Source: AC-32 sp963746155
GTDB lineage: Bacteria; Actinomycetota; Thermoleophilia; Gaiellales; Gaiellaceae
Assembly: GCA_963746155.1 (NCBI GenBank)
Contig: CAVVAB010000012.1
Span: 124,001 to 188,000 of the forward strand
Direction: 5' to 3'
DNA length: 64,000 bases
Shown here: piece by piece, positions 1 to 9,255 of the stretch
How positions within the stretch are numbered: the first letter of the stretch is position 1
Layout: every line of letters begins with the position of its first letter
Position numbers and translations under genes: made by a program
Notes under the pieces: model-generated
Databases searched by the model: none
The model's input: the letters and a program-made list of their open reading frames with translations, nothing else
What the model was told of the DNA's origin: nothing

Positions 1-1
1 G

Positions 2-367
2 AACCTGCGCCTCGAGCGGATACGCGAGGTCTCGGAGCGCGTGCAGGAGCTGTCCGGCTACGAGCTCGAGCCGTGGAAGCCGGTCACGGGCGAGACGCTC
101 TTCCGCCGCGAGAGCGGCGCGGTCGCGAGCCAGTTCCACGACCCGCCTTCGATCGAGCCGTACTCGTCGGAGCTCGTCCACGCCGAGCGCGGGATCGTGC
201 TCGGCAAGAAGAGCGGGCTCGACTCGATCCGGATCAAGGCGGACGAGCTCGGCCTCGACCTCCCGGAGGAGCGGCGCGCGGAGGTGCTCGCAGAGGTGAA
301 GGAGCTCGGCGCCCGCAAGCGCGGGCTCGTCACCGACGAGGAGTTCCGTGAGCTCGTCGACGGCTGA
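2..367 (+). CDS. Isopropylmalate/homocitrate synthase-like protein, C-terminal part
   Basis: Only the last 121 codons lie in the window; the frame is open from base 2. GKKSGLDSI followed by KRGLVTDEEF is the pattern I know from the segment after the TIM barrel in the HMGL-like pyruvate carboxyltransferase family, which condenses acetyl-CoA with a 2-oxo acid. The catalytic barrel is outside the window, so the substrate (2-oxoisovalerate, 2-oxoglutarate, pyruvate or other) cannot be told. The last 20 bases overlap the start of the next gene, which suggests one transcript with the following FAD enzyme, isomerase and reductase genes. Family assignment is fairly safe; function is open. Confidence 0.7.
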   Translation, partial: NLRLERIREVSERVQELSGYELEPWKPVTGETLFRRESGAVASQFHDPPSIEPYSSELVHAERGIVLGKKSGLDSIRIKADELGLDLPEERRAEVLAEVKELGARKRGLVTDEEFRELVDG

Positions 368-1957
368 GCGTGACGCGGTCATCGTCGGCAGCGGGATCAA
401 CTCGCTCGCATGCGCGGCACTGCTGGCGCGCGGCGGCTGGAGCGTCGTCGTGCTCGAGCGCGAGGACGAGCTCGGCGGAGCGATTCGCACCGCCGAGCTG
501 ACGGAGCCGGGCTACCTGCACGACGTTTTCAGCGCGTGGCACCCGCTCTGGGTGGGCGGCGCCGCGCACGCCGAGCTCGGCGACGAGCTTGCGGCGCGCG
601 GGCTCGAGTACCTGAACACCGAGCACCCGACCGCGACGCTCTTCCCCGACGGCGAGGCGTGCTTCCTGCTCCGCTCGACCGAGGCGAACGTCGCCGAGCT
701 GGGCACGGAGTGGCAGGGAGTCGTGGAGACGTTCTTCGCGAGCGCGGACCTCGCGTTCGGCGTGCTCGGCACCGAGCTCTGGTCGACGGACGGGCTCCGG
801 CTCGCGGTGAAGGCGCAGCGGAGGCTCGGCCGCCGCGGCGCTGGTCGAGTTCGGCGGGCGACGTGCTCGTCTCGAGCCGCGACTGGCTGACCGAGACGTT
901 CGCGTCCGAGCGAGCGCACGGCCTGCTCGCGCCGTGGGTGCTGCACACCGGGCTCGGCCCCGACTCGGCTGCATCCGGGTTCATGACGAAGGTGATCGGC
1001 GTCGCGGTCCAGGAGGGCGGCATGCCGATCCCGCGTGGCGGCGGCGCGAGGCTCGTGGATGCGCTCGTGCGGCTGATCGAGGACAACGGCGGCGCGTGCG
1101 AGACCGGGCGCGACGTCGACCGCGTGCTCGTCCGCGAGGGCCGGGCCGCAGGCGTGCGGCTCGCGGACGGCGAGGAGGTCCGCGCGTCGCGCGCGGTGAT
1201 CGCGAACGTCACGCCGACGCAGCTCTACGGGCGGCTCCTCGACGGCGTGGTCGGCGGCCCGACCGCCGAGCGTGGCCGGCGCTTCCGGTACGGCCGCTCC
1301 GAGATGCAGATCCACTTCGCGCTCTCCGAGCCGCCGCGCTGGGAGGGCGACCTCCGGCTCGGGCAGACCGCGATCGTCCATCTCACGCCGGGGCTCGACG
1401 GCGTCTCGCGAGCAGTGAACGAGGCCGAGCGCGGCCTGCTTCCAGCCGAGGCAACGGTCGTCGTCGGCCAGCCGCTGACGATGGATGACTCGCGTGCCCC
1501 CGAGGGCGCCGGGATGCTCTGGATCCAGCTCCAGGAGCTGCCCTGGCATGTGAAGGGCGACGCGGCCGGCGAGCTCGACGTGGGCGACGGCACGTGGACC
1601 GAGGAGCTGCGCGAGCGCTACGCCGACCGGATCCAGGCCAGGATCGCGCGCCACATCCCGAACCTCGACTCGGCGCTCGTCAAGCGCGTGACGCTCTCGC
1701 CCGCCGACCTCCAGGCGGCCAACATCAACCTGCACCAGGGCGACCCGTACTCCGGCTCGCTCGCGCTCGACCAGAACCTGCTCTGGCGGCCGTTCTCGGC
1801 GAGCCCCGGGCACACGACTCCGGTGAAGGGCCTCTGGCAGATCGGAGCCAGCACCCACCCGGGGCCAGGGCTCGGCGCGGGCTCGGGGACGATGGTCGCG
1901 AAGCAGCTGCTCGAGCCCGGCCCGCTCGACCGGCTCCGGAAGCGGTTCGGCCGGTGA
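348..1957 (+). CDS. Phytoene-desaturase/PYROXD2-like FAD oxidoreductase (two +1 frameshifts)
   Basis: About 535 aa once repaired. The N-terminus has a dinucleotide-binding motif, VIVGSGINSLACAALLARGG, then an E-rich strand end (VVVLEREDELGG). The C-terminus has GASTHPGPGLGAGSGTM, the FAD-binding end typical of CrtI/PYROXD2-type amine or carotenoid oxidoreductases. The reading frame moves twice, near 838 (GCGCTGGTCGAG) and near 855 (GGCGGGCGAC); deleting one base at each place restores ALVEFGGDVLVSSRDWL. GTG at 348 is the only in-frame start found and overlaps the upstream gene. The stop overlaps the next start (GTGA). The substrate is unknown; a carotenoid role has no support from the neighbours. 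Confidence 0.7.
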
Positions 1958-2750
1958 AGCTCTCGATCTCGCAGATCACGACGGTCACGCAGTCGTTCGC
2001 CGACGACCTCGACGCGTACCGCGCCGCGGGCGCGGACGGGATCGGGATCTGGGAGATGAAGCTCACCGACGACTCGCTCGAGCAGTTCCGCGCGAGTGGG
2101 CTGGAGGCCGCCGCCGCGGTGCCGGAGGTGCCGTCGATCCTGCCGCTCCCGCTGATGGATGGGCCGGCCGACCCGGCCGAGCGGGTCGAGGCGATCCGGG
2201 CCGCGGTCGGCGCGTCTGGCGCCGTTCGAGCCGTCGTGCGTCCTGTTCCTGACCGGCCCGGGCGACGACCGCGAGACCGTCGTCGAGGGAATCCGCTCGA
2301 TCGCCGAGGCGGGCCACGAGCACGGCGTCCGCGTCGCCCTCGAGCCGGTGCAGCGCGAGTTCGCGCACTTCTGGACGTCGGCCAGCTCGCTCGGCGAGGC
2401 CGCTGCGCTCGTCGACGAGGCCGGCGTCGACGTCGGCCTGATCTTCGACTCGTGGCAGCTCCACGGCGAGCCGCTCGAGGAGATCGAGCGCCACCGCGAC
2501 CGGATCTACGGCGCCCACTTCGCCGACTGGCGCGACCCGACCCGCAACACGAACGATCGAGTCCTTCCCGGCGACGGCGATCATCGACTTCGGCCCGATC
2601 CTGGAAGCTCTGCGCTGGGACGGGCTCTACGACCTCGAGATCTTCTCCGACGTGGAGCTGCCCGGCTCGCTCTGGAAGGAGGATCCCCGCGAGCTCGCGG
2701 CGCGAGGGATCGAGGCGATGCGGAGGACGCTATCGAGCGCGTCTGCATAG
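1954..2750 (+). CDS. Sugar phosphate isomerase/epimerase-like TIM-barrel protein (two +1 frameshifts)
   Basis: About 264 aa when repaired. KLSISQITTVTQSFADDL at the start, HGVRVALEPVQREF in the middle and IFDSWQLHGEP with GAHFADWRDPTRN further on fit the xylose-isomerase-like (AP endonuclease 2) barrel family, whose Glu, Asp and His residues bind a divalent metal. Frame breaks lie near 2214 (before LAPFEPSCVLFLTGP) and at about 2579 (before IIDFGPILEALRWDGLYDLE); each is repaired by removing one base. The start is GTG at 1954, in GTGA overlap with the previous stop. Likely a cytoplasmic isomerase acting on a small hydroxy-carbonyl compound; the actual substrate is not visible. Confidence 0.65.
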
Positions 2751-3647
2751 TCGGCGGCGGGGTCATCGGCAGCCTGTACGCGGGCCACCTGGCGCGCGTC
2801 TGCGAGGTCAGCGTCCTCTGCCGCCGCGAGGAGCACGCGCGGGCGCTGAACGAGCGATGGCCTGCGCGTCTCCGGCAGGCACGAGTTCGAGGCCCGCGTG
2901 AGAGCGGCGACCGACCCGGGCGACCTGCCCGAGCCCGAGCTCGCGATCGTCGCCACCAAGACGACCGAGCTCGCGGCCGCCGCCGCGCGCCTCGAGGGCC
3001 ACTGGCCGGGCGCGGCGGTGATGACCGTCCAGAACGGCCTCGGCGCGGAGGCCGCGTTCACCGGCCGCCAGGTGATCTCGGCGGTCACGTTCATGAGCGG
3101 CACGCGTCACGAGGACACGCACGTCGAGTACATCCTCGACACGGAGACGTGGCTCGGCCCCTACGGCGAGACCCCGTACGCGCTGGTCGAAGAGGTCGCC
3201 GGCCTGATCGTCGAGTCGGGCCTCAAGGCGCGCGCGTTCCGCGACCTGCGGCCGGCGCAGTGGTCGAAGCTGATCTTCAACGCGACCGTCAATGCCGTCG
3301 CCGCGCTCACGGGGCTGCCGCACGACTGGCACTACGCGGCCCGCGATGAGCCGGGCGACCTCGGCCACCTCGTCTACGGCCTCGTCGAGGAGGGCAAGCA
3401 GGTCGCAGACGCGGCCGGCGTGGAGCTGCACGAGGACCCGTGGGAGATGAACGTCCTCGCCACGCAACGCGGCAGCAGGCACTACCCGTCGATGCTGGAG
3501 GACGTGGAGGCGCATCGTCCGACCGAGATCGAGCACATCACGGGGGCGCTCGTCAGGGAGGCCGAGCGGCTTGACGTCCCGGTGCCGCTCCACACCGCCC
3601 TCTACCGGCTTGTCCGTGGGCGAGAGGCGTCGTGGGGGCCGGATTGA
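2732..3647 (+). CDS. Ketopantoate reductase (PanE/ApbA)-like protein, copy 1 (one +1 frameshift)
   Basis: About 304 aa. VCIVGGGVIGSLYAGHLA is the NAD(P)-binding start; VTVQNGLGAE-type and KLIFNATVNAVAALTGL segments and a C-terminal VEAHRPTEIEHITGALV are typical of the 2-dehydropantoate 2-reductase family. The frame breaks near 2856; removing one base gives ARALNEHGLRVSGRHEF. No ATG/GTG/TTG is available in frame at the start: codon 2732 is ATC, which a single substitution would turn into ATG, so the start is uncertain. No pantothenate genes are nearby; the family also includes reductases for other 2-oxo acids. It is paired with a paralogue at 8338 across the ABC transporter. Confidence 0.7.
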
Positions 3648-3671
3648 CGTGCGGGTCGGCAGGCATACAAT
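3644..3671 (+). promoter_or_regulatory. Sigma-70-like promoter for the first Liv-type transporter operon
   Basis: TTGACG at 3644-3649 and TACAAT at 3666-3671 are separated by 16 bases, a close match to the vegetative promoter consensus in otherwise GC-rich DNA. It begins on the stop codon of the upstream reductase gene and lies 45 bases before the GTG of the solute-binding protein, with a GGGAGG ribosome-binding site at 3705-3712. It suggests that the transporter can be transcribed separately from the upstream genes. Confidence 0.6.
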
Positions 3672-3716
3672 TCCCGATCCGGGGCGTGTTTTTTCCAGCG
3701 AAGTAGGGAGGGTGCA

Positions 3717-4931
3717 GTGAGACGTGCGACTAGGTGGGGCGTTCTGCTTGCAGTGACGCTCCTTGGGGCTACCGTGGCGATCGCCGCTCTCGCCGCCACC
3801 ACCGGCAGCAATGCCGCCTCGGCAGCGAAGAAGAAGCCCGTCGTCATCGGCTGGGCGTACGACCAGAGCGGGCAGATGGCCCCGTTCGACAACCCGGCGC
3901 TCGCCGCGGCGAGGATCCGCATCAAGCAGATCAACGCCAAGGGCGGTGCCGCGGGTCACAAGTTCGTCATCAAGACGTGTGATACGCAGAACAACGATGC
4001 GACGAAGGCGAAGGCGTGCGCGCTGAGTCTGCTCGGCCAGGGCGCCAACGTCATCTTCACGACCTGCGACGTCGACTACGCGACCCCGGTCGTCCAGGCG
4101 GCGATCGGGCGTGGCAAGCTCGCCGTTGCCCCCTGTATAGGCACCGACCAGATGGGGCCGAAGCGTTTCGGCAAGAAGGGCAAGCTCGCGTTCAGCTTCG
4201 GCAACGTCGCGCAGGACGAGGGCTCGGCGATGGCGGAGTACGCCCACCGCCGCGGCTGGAAGACCGCGGGCGTCGCGACGAACACGCTGCTCGTCTACTT
4301 CAAGAACGTCGTCCAGGCATTCGACAAGCGCTTCCGCGCGCTGGGCGGCAAGATCGTCGATCGCGAGAGCTACGCGACGGGCGCCAACAACGTCGGCGCT
4401 GCGGTTACGCAGCTGAACTCGCACAAGGCGGCGGTCTATGTCACGTCGACCGCGTTCGGGGAGCTGCCCGCGTTCGTCTCGGGCCTGCGCTCCCTCAACA
4501 ACAAGACGCCGATCCTGAACTCGTGGGCCGGCGACGGCACGTACTGGAACACGCAGAGCCCGAAGGTGACGAACTACTACTTCGTCACGTTCGCCTCGGT
4601 GTTCGGCGACGATCCCAGCGCAGCGGTGCGCAAGATGATCGCCTCGATGAAGGCCGCGGGAGCCCAGCCCGGCACGGGCGGCTTCCTCGGTGGTGCCGAC
4701 GCGATCGACGGCGTTGCCACCGCGATCAGGCGGGCGCACGGGTCGCTGAACGGCGCTGCTCTGGCGGCGCAGATGGTGAAGTTCAAGCACGTGCCGGTGC
4801 TCGGTAGCCGGATCAGCTTCTCGGCGAAGCTGCACACGGTCTTCGGGCGCCAGTACCGCGTCATGAAGATCCAGGACAACAAGGCAAAGCGCGTCGGCCT
4901 GGTGACGGCCAAGGTCGTCCCGAAGCTCTAA
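3717..4931 (+). CDS. ABC transporter solute-binding protein, branched-chain amino acid type (copy 1)
   Basis: 404 aa. The N-terminus has a basic stretch (RRATRW), a hydrophobic core and an alanine-rich end, a secretory signal peptide. The mature part starts KKKPVVIGWAYDQSGQMAPF, the first strand of periplasmic-binding-protein type I folds of the LivJ/LivK family, with later VIFTTCDVDYATPV and the sugar/amino-acid hinge region. It binds a solute outside the membrane and hands it to the permease pair encoded downstream. GTG at 3717 is preceded by GGGAGG. A strong hairpin follows at 4971. The ligand could be amino acids, aromatic acids or amides; the family is not specific enough to say. Confidence 0.85.
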   Translation: MRRATRWGVLLAVTLLGATVAIAALAATTGSNAASAAKKKPVVIGWAYDQSGQMAPFDNPALAAARIRIKQINAKGGAAGHKFVIKTCDTQNNDATKAKACALSLLGQGANVIFTTCDVDYATPVVQAAIGRGKLAVAPCIGTDQMGPKRFGKKGKLAFSFGNVAQDEGSAMAEYAHRRGWKTAGVATNTLLVYFKNVVQAFDKRFRALGGKIVDRESYATGANNVGAAVTQLNSHKAAVYVTSTAFGELPAFVSGLRSLNNKTPILNSWAGDGTYWNTQSPKVTNYYFVTFASVFGDDPSAAVRKMIASMKAAGAQPGTGGFLGGADAIDGVATAIRRAHGSLNGAALAAQMVKFKHVPVLGSRISFSAKLHTVFGRQYRVMKIQDNKAKRVGLVTAKVVPKL

Positions 4932-4943
4932 CGTTGCGCGCGC

Positions 4944-5721
4944 GTGCCCGAGACCGCGCTCGCTGAGGAAACGGAGAGGAGGCCCGAGTCCCTTCGGGCC
5001 TCCTCCGTCTCGCGGTCCTTCGAGGGCGTTCACGCGCTGAGCGATGTGTCGCTCGAGCTCCACGGGCACGAGGTCGTGGGGCTGATCGGGCCGAACGGCG
5101 CCGGCAAGTCGACGCTCGTCAACGTCCTCAGCGGCTTCGACCGCCCCGATGAGGGCTCGGTCGACCTCGGCGGCAGGAAGATCACCGGCTGGAGCTCGCA
5201 CCGCCGGGCCCGGGCCGGGCTTGCGCGGACGTTCCAGCACAGCCGCTCGTTTCGGAGCCTCTCGGTGCGGGAGAACGTCGAGGTTGCGGCGCTCGGCGTG
5301 GGCGCCGGGCCGCGCGAGGCGCGCAGGCGCAGCGACCACCTGCTCGAGCTGCTCGGGCTCGAGGCGCAGGCCGACGCGCCCGCCGACACGCTCGCCCACG
5401 GCGACGAGCGGCGGCTCGGCGTCGCGCGGGTGCTCGCGATGCGGCCCACGTTCGTGCTGATGGACGAGCCGGCCGCGGGGCTCCCCGAGTCGGAGGTGCC
5501 GGAGTTCGCCGCAGGTCGTCCGCATGCTCCGCGACGAGCTCGGGGCGGGGGTGCTCCTGATCGACCACAACATGGCGCTCGTGATGGGCGTCTGCGACCG
5601 GATCCACGTGCTCGACCAGGGCCGCACGCTCGCCGCGGGCACGCCGCAGGAGATCCGGGCGAACCTCGACGTCGCGGCCGCGTACCTCGGCGAGACGCCG
5701 GTCACCGAGGCCGATGGCTGA
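4944..5721 (+). CDS. livG: LivG-like ABC transporter ATPase (one +1 frameshift)
   Basis: About 258 aa. The Walker A motif GPNGAGKST, the LivG-type insertion GLARTFQHSRSF and Walker B FVLMDEPAAGL are present. The signature motif is the divergent LivG form LAHGDERRLGVAR rather than LSGGQ. The frame breaks near 5511; removing one base gives EFAQVVRMLRDELGAGVLLIDHNM. GTG at 4944 starts the open frame, but the first 25 codons contain a perfect hairpin (4976-5005), so the start could be further downstream if that hairpin is untranslated. The gene ends 8 bases inside the next ATPase gene. It powers uptake together with the LivF-like protein. Confidence 0.8.
4971..5008 (+). other. Strong hairpin between solute-binding-protein and ATPase coding parts
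   Basis: Arms GAGGAGGCCCGA (4976-4987) and TCGGGCCTCCTC (4994-5005) pair perfectly over 12 base pairs around a 6-base loop; outer ACGG/CCGT can extend it across a 2-base bulge. No T-run follows, so it is not a standard intrinsic terminator. Its position right after the solute-binding-protein gene fits an mRNA-stabilising or attenuating element that keeps the binding protein in excess over the membrane parts. It falls inside the annotated start of the ATPase gene. Confidence 0.6.
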
Positions 5722-6422
5722 GCCGGCCCTCGAGCTCGAGCGCCTCGAGGTGCGCTACGGCACCGTCGCCGCCGTGCGCGACCTCACGCTGCGCCTCGAC
5801 AAGGGCGAGATCGTCGGGCTGATCGGGCCGAACGGCGCGGGCAAGTCGACGACGCTGCACGCGATCATGGGCGCCGTCCCCGCCTACTCGGGCGAGATCC
5901 GGCTCCACGGCAGCTCGATCCGCAAGCGCTCGCCCGGAGTCGATCGCGCACGCGGGCGTTGCGCTCGTCCCCGAGGGGCGGCGCATCTTCGCGGAGTTCA
6001 CCGTCGAGGAGAACCTCAGGCTCGGGCTGGCGGCGAACCGGACGCGGAACGGCGGGCTCGACCACGCGTACGACCTCTTCCCGGTGCTGAAGGAGTACCG
6101 GCGCCGCTCCGCGGGCGTGCTCTCTGGCGGTCAGCAGCAGCAGCTCGCGATCGGGCGGGCGCTCGTCGCCGAGCCGGAGGTCCTGCTGCTGGACGAGCCG
6201 TCGCTCGGCCTCGCGCCGCTGGCGGTGGACAGCGTCTTCGAGGCGCTGCGCGGGATCCGCGAGCGCGGCGTCACGATCCTGCTCGTCGAGCAGCGCGCGC
6301 TGCACACGGTCGCGCTCGCCGACCGGACGCACGTCCTCGTCGGCGGCGAGCTGCGTCTCGTACTGACCCCGAAGGACGTACACGACACCGACAAGATCGT
6401 CTCCGCCTATCTCGCCTCGTGA
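5714..6422 (+). CDS. livF: LivF-like ABC transporter ATPase (one +1 frameshift)
   Basis: About 235 aa. Walker A GPNGAGKST, signature LSGGQQQQLAIGRAL, Walker B VLLLDEPSLGLAP and the switch region TILLVEQRA are all present, with the LivF-type strand VPEGRRIFAEFTVEENL. The frame breaks near 5937 (CCCGGAGTCG); dropping one G restores RSPESIAHAGVALVPEGRR. ATG at 5714 overlaps the end of the LivG gene, and its stop overlaps the GTG of the permease gene. It forms the ATPase pair with the preceding protein. Confidence 0.85.
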
Positions 6423-7328
6423 CGCTCGCGGCCCTCAGCTTCCAGACGCTTTCCGACGCCGTGGGCCTCGGGGCGATCTACGCGCTGATGGCCGTCGGCA
6501 TCGGGCTCGTCTTCGGCGTCCTGCGCCTCGTCAACTTCGCTTACGGGCAGCTCGTGATGGCCGGCGCTTACACGCTCGCCTTCACCTCGAGCTGGCCGAT
6601 CGCGTGGAGCATCGTCGCCTGCTTCGCGGTCGTGGTGGCGCTCTCGCTTGCGATGGACCTCGTGGTCTTCCGGCCGCTGCGCGGGCAGTCGCCGGCGGTG
6701 ATGCTCGTGACCACGTTTGCGATCGCGTTCCTGCTCCAGGCGATCGCGTTGATCATCGACCTGCGCAACAACCAGCTCGGCGAGGTCGCGCCCTCGCTCA
6801 CCTCGCTGGCGCAGCCGATCACCGTCGGCGGGGTCGAGATCCGGAAGATCACGCTCGTCTCGATCGCGGTTGCGGCAGGAGCCCTGCTGCTGCTCGCGCT
6901 GCTGCTGATGCGCACGACCATCGGCCTGCACACGCGGGCCGCTGCGAGCGACTTCCACACGGCGCGCCTGGTGGGCGTCCGCGCGAACCGCGTGATCGCC
7001 TTCGCCGTCTTCCTCTCCGGCCTGATCGCCGCGTCGGTCGCGGTGATGATGACCGTCCAGCTCCCGTTCGTAACTCCCGACTTCGCCCTGCGCGACACGA
7101 TCGTCGTGCTCGTCGGCGTCGTCGTCGGCGGCATCGACCGGCTCTGGACGGCGACGCTCGGCGGCTTCACGATCGGCTTCGCGTCCGGGCGTCATCAACG
7201 GCGCACTGCCGACCGACAAGACCGTCTACCTGCCGTCGGTCGTGTTCGCGCTCGTGATCCTCGTCCTGCTGCTGCGGCCGGCGGGCCTGTTCAACTGGGG
7301 CAGGCGCGCCGCGGTCGAACGCGTATGA
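6419..7328 (+). CDS. livH: LivH-like ABC transporter permease (one +1 frameshift)
   Basis: About 302 aa of mostly hydrophobic sequence with the family hallmarks AIYALMAVGIGLVFGVLRLVN-type helix near the N-terminus and FASGVINGALP near the end. Several transmembrane helices are evident (for example AAGALLLLALLL). The frame breaks near 7190 (TCCGGGCGTC); dropping one G restores the C-terminal helix VVFALVILVLLLRPAGLF. GTG at 6419 overlaps the preceding stop (GTGA), and the end overlaps the LivM gene by 4 bases (ATGA). It forms half of the membrane channel. Confidence 0.8.
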
Positions 7329-8341
7329 GCCGGCGGGTCGACGCGCTCGTCGAGCTGGCGGCGCCCATGCTGCTGGTCATCGCCGTGGGGCTCGTCTCGA
7401 CGTCCGCCTCGCCGTCGAACCAGGTCTACTTCCTGAACGCGCTGGTCTCGGTCGCGGTCGTGGTCGCGATCTACGTCTTCGTCGGCAACTCGGGCGTGAT
7501 CTCGTTCGGCCAGATCAGCTTCGTCGCGGTCGGCGCCTTCGCCGCGGGCGTGATGACGGTTCCGCTCGACTCGAAGAAGGGCGTGCTGACGACGCTGTTC
7601 CCGCTCCTGCGCGACCACACGATCGGCGACGTTCCCTCGCTCCTGCTCGCGGCTCTGCTCGGAGGACTGTTCGCGTTCGCGGTCGGCCTCCCGCTGATGC
7701 GCCTGACCGGGCTCGCGGCCGGGATCGCGACGTTCGCCGTGCTCGAGATCACGCACAACATCCTGCGCGAGTGGGACAAGATCGGCCCGGGCGCGACAAC
7801 GCTCTCGCTGGTGCCCGAGTCGACGGGACCGCGTCAGGGGACGATCGGCGCGCTCGTCGTGATCGCAGTCGCGTTCGTCTACCAGCGGAGCCGGCTCGGC
7901 CGGCAGCTCCGGGCCTCGCGCGAGGACGCGGCCGCCGCCCGCGGGGTCGGCATCCACGTGCACGCGCAGCGGCTCTGGGCGTTCACGCTCTCGGGTGCGC
8001 TGGCCGGGTTCGCGGGCGGGCTGCTCGTGCACCAGCTCGGCTCGATCACGACCGAGGAGGTCTACCTCGAGCTGACGTTCATCACGCTCGCGATGCTCGT
8101 CGTCGGCGGCATGACGAGCCTCTGGGGCGCGGTCGTCGGCGCGCTCGCGATCAGCGGCCTCGACTCGTTCCTGAGCCAGGCCGAGGAGGGCGTGAACGTC
8201 GGCTTCACGCTCGACCTGCCGCAGGGCTCGCGCCTCGTCTTCCTGGCGGCGATCATGGCGCTCGTGCTGATCCTTCGGCCGTCAGGGCTCACCGGTGGAC
8301 GCGAGTTCCGGCTCCCGCGCTCGTGGATGCGGCGCCGATGA
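7325..8341 (+). CDS. livM: LivM-like ABC transporter permease
   Basis: 338 aa, intact. Multiple membrane helices, with the LivM pattern GNSGVISFGQISFVAVGAF near residue 55 and RASREDAAAARGVGIHV in the cytoplasmic EAA-like loop that docks the ATPases, then VVGGMTSLWGAVVGA. It completes the transporter SBP-LivG-LivF-LivH-LivM. ATG at 7325 overlaps the upstream stop, and its own stop overlaps the next reductase gene (ATGA), so the transporter and the second reductase are translationally coupled. Confidence 0.85.
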   Translation: MSRRVDALVELAAPMLLVIAVGLVSTSASPSNQVYFLNALVSVAVVVAIYVFVGNSGVISFGQISFVAVGAFAAGVMTVPLDSKKGVLTTLFPLLRDHTIGDVPSLLLAALLGGLFAFAVGLPLMRLTGLAAGIATFAVLEITHNILREWDKIGPGATTLSLVPESTGPRQGTIGALVVIAVAFVYQRSRLGRQLRASREDAAAARGVGIHVHAQRLWAFTLSGALAGFAGGLLVHQLGSITTEEVYLELTFITLAMLVVGGMTSLWGAVVGALAISGLDSFLSQAEEGVNVGFTLDLPQGSRLVFLAAIMALVLILRPSGLTGGREFRLPRSWMRRR

Positions 8342-9255
8342 GGGTCTGCGTCGTCGGCTGTGGCGCCGTCGGGTCGCTCTTCGCGGCGAACCTCGCGCTG
8401 CTCGACGACGTCGAGGTGTGGGCGTACGACCTGGCGCAGGACCACGTGGACGCGATCAACGCGAGCGGGCTCCGGCTCTCGGGCGCCGGGGACGTGGTCG
8501 GCCACCCGCGTGCGACCTCGGACGCCGCCGAGGTCCCGCCGTGCGAGCTCGGGATCGTCGCGACGAAGTCGATGCACACCGAGCCGGCGATCGCGGCGAC
8601 CGCGCACGCCTTCGGCGAGGGCTCGGTCTGCTCGGTGCAGAACGGGATCGGCAACGAGGAGGTAATCGCGCGCCACGTCGACCGCGTGATCCGCGGGACG
8701 ACGTTCCCGGCCGGCAAGGTGCTCGAGCCGGGACATGTCCAGTGGGACGTGAAGGGCGACACGACGATCGGGCCCTTCGAGCCGAGCCCCGCGCCGCTGG
8801 AGGACGCCGAGCGGCTCGCCGACGCGTGCACGCGGGCGGGGCTGCCGACGAAGGCGGTCGCCGACGCGCGCGGCCCGCAGTGGCTCAAGGTGATCTTCAA
8901 CGCCGCCACGAACCCGGTCGGAGCGCTGACGGGCCTCACGCACGGACGTGTCTGCGAGGACCCGGCCCTACGGCGCATGATCTCCGGCCTCGTCGACGAG
9001 GGGAAGGCCGTCGCCGCCGCGCAGGGGATCGAGCTCGGCGCCGACCCGGAGGACCTGATCGACCACGCGGCCAGGCCCGAGGTCGCCTACGACCACAAGG
9101 CCAGCATGCTCCAGGACGTCGAGGCGCGGCGCGTGACAGAAATCGACTACCTGAACGGCGGGATCGTCAGCTTCGGGCGCGACCTCGGCGTGCCGACGCC
9201 GCTGAACGAGGCGATACTCGCGCTCGTGCACGGGGTGGAGCGATCATGGGCGTGA
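8338..9255 (+). CDS. Ketopantoate reductase (PanE/ApbA)-like protein, copy 2
   Basis: 305 aa, intact. MRVCVVGCGAVGSLFAANLA is the N-terminal NAD(P)-binding loop, GIVATKS and CSVQNGIGNEE follow, the catalytic-lysine region is KVIFNAATNPVGALTG, and the C-terminal helical domain includes ASMLQDVEARRVTEIDYLNG. It resembles the protein encoded at 2732 in domain order and in these motifs. Such enzymes reduce a 2-oxo-4-hydroxy or similar acid with NADPH; here they bracket an ABC transporter, suggesting that the imported compound or a product of it is an oxo acid. The true substrate cannot be read from sequence. Confidence 0.75.
   Translation: MRVCVVGCGAVGSLFAANLALLDDVEVWAYDLAQDHVDAINASGLRLSGAGDVVGHPRATSDAAEVPPCELGIVATKSMHTEPAIAATAHAFGEGSVCSVQNGIGNEEVIARHVDRVIRGTTFPAGKVLEPGHVQWDVKGDTTIGPFEPSPAPLEDAERLADACTRAGLPTKAVADARGPQWLKVIFNAATNPVGALTGLTHGRVCEDPALRRMISGLVDEGKAVAAAQGIELGADPEDLIDHAARPEVAYDHKASMLQDVEARRVTEIDYLNGGIVSFGRDLGVPTPLNEAILALVHGVERSWA

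Noticed and set aside
2808..5705. A 965-codon minus-strand open frame opposite the first transporter genes
   Set aside because: It is Arg- and Glu-rich filler antisense to well conserved genes; such long open frames are common in GC-rich DNA and have no domain.
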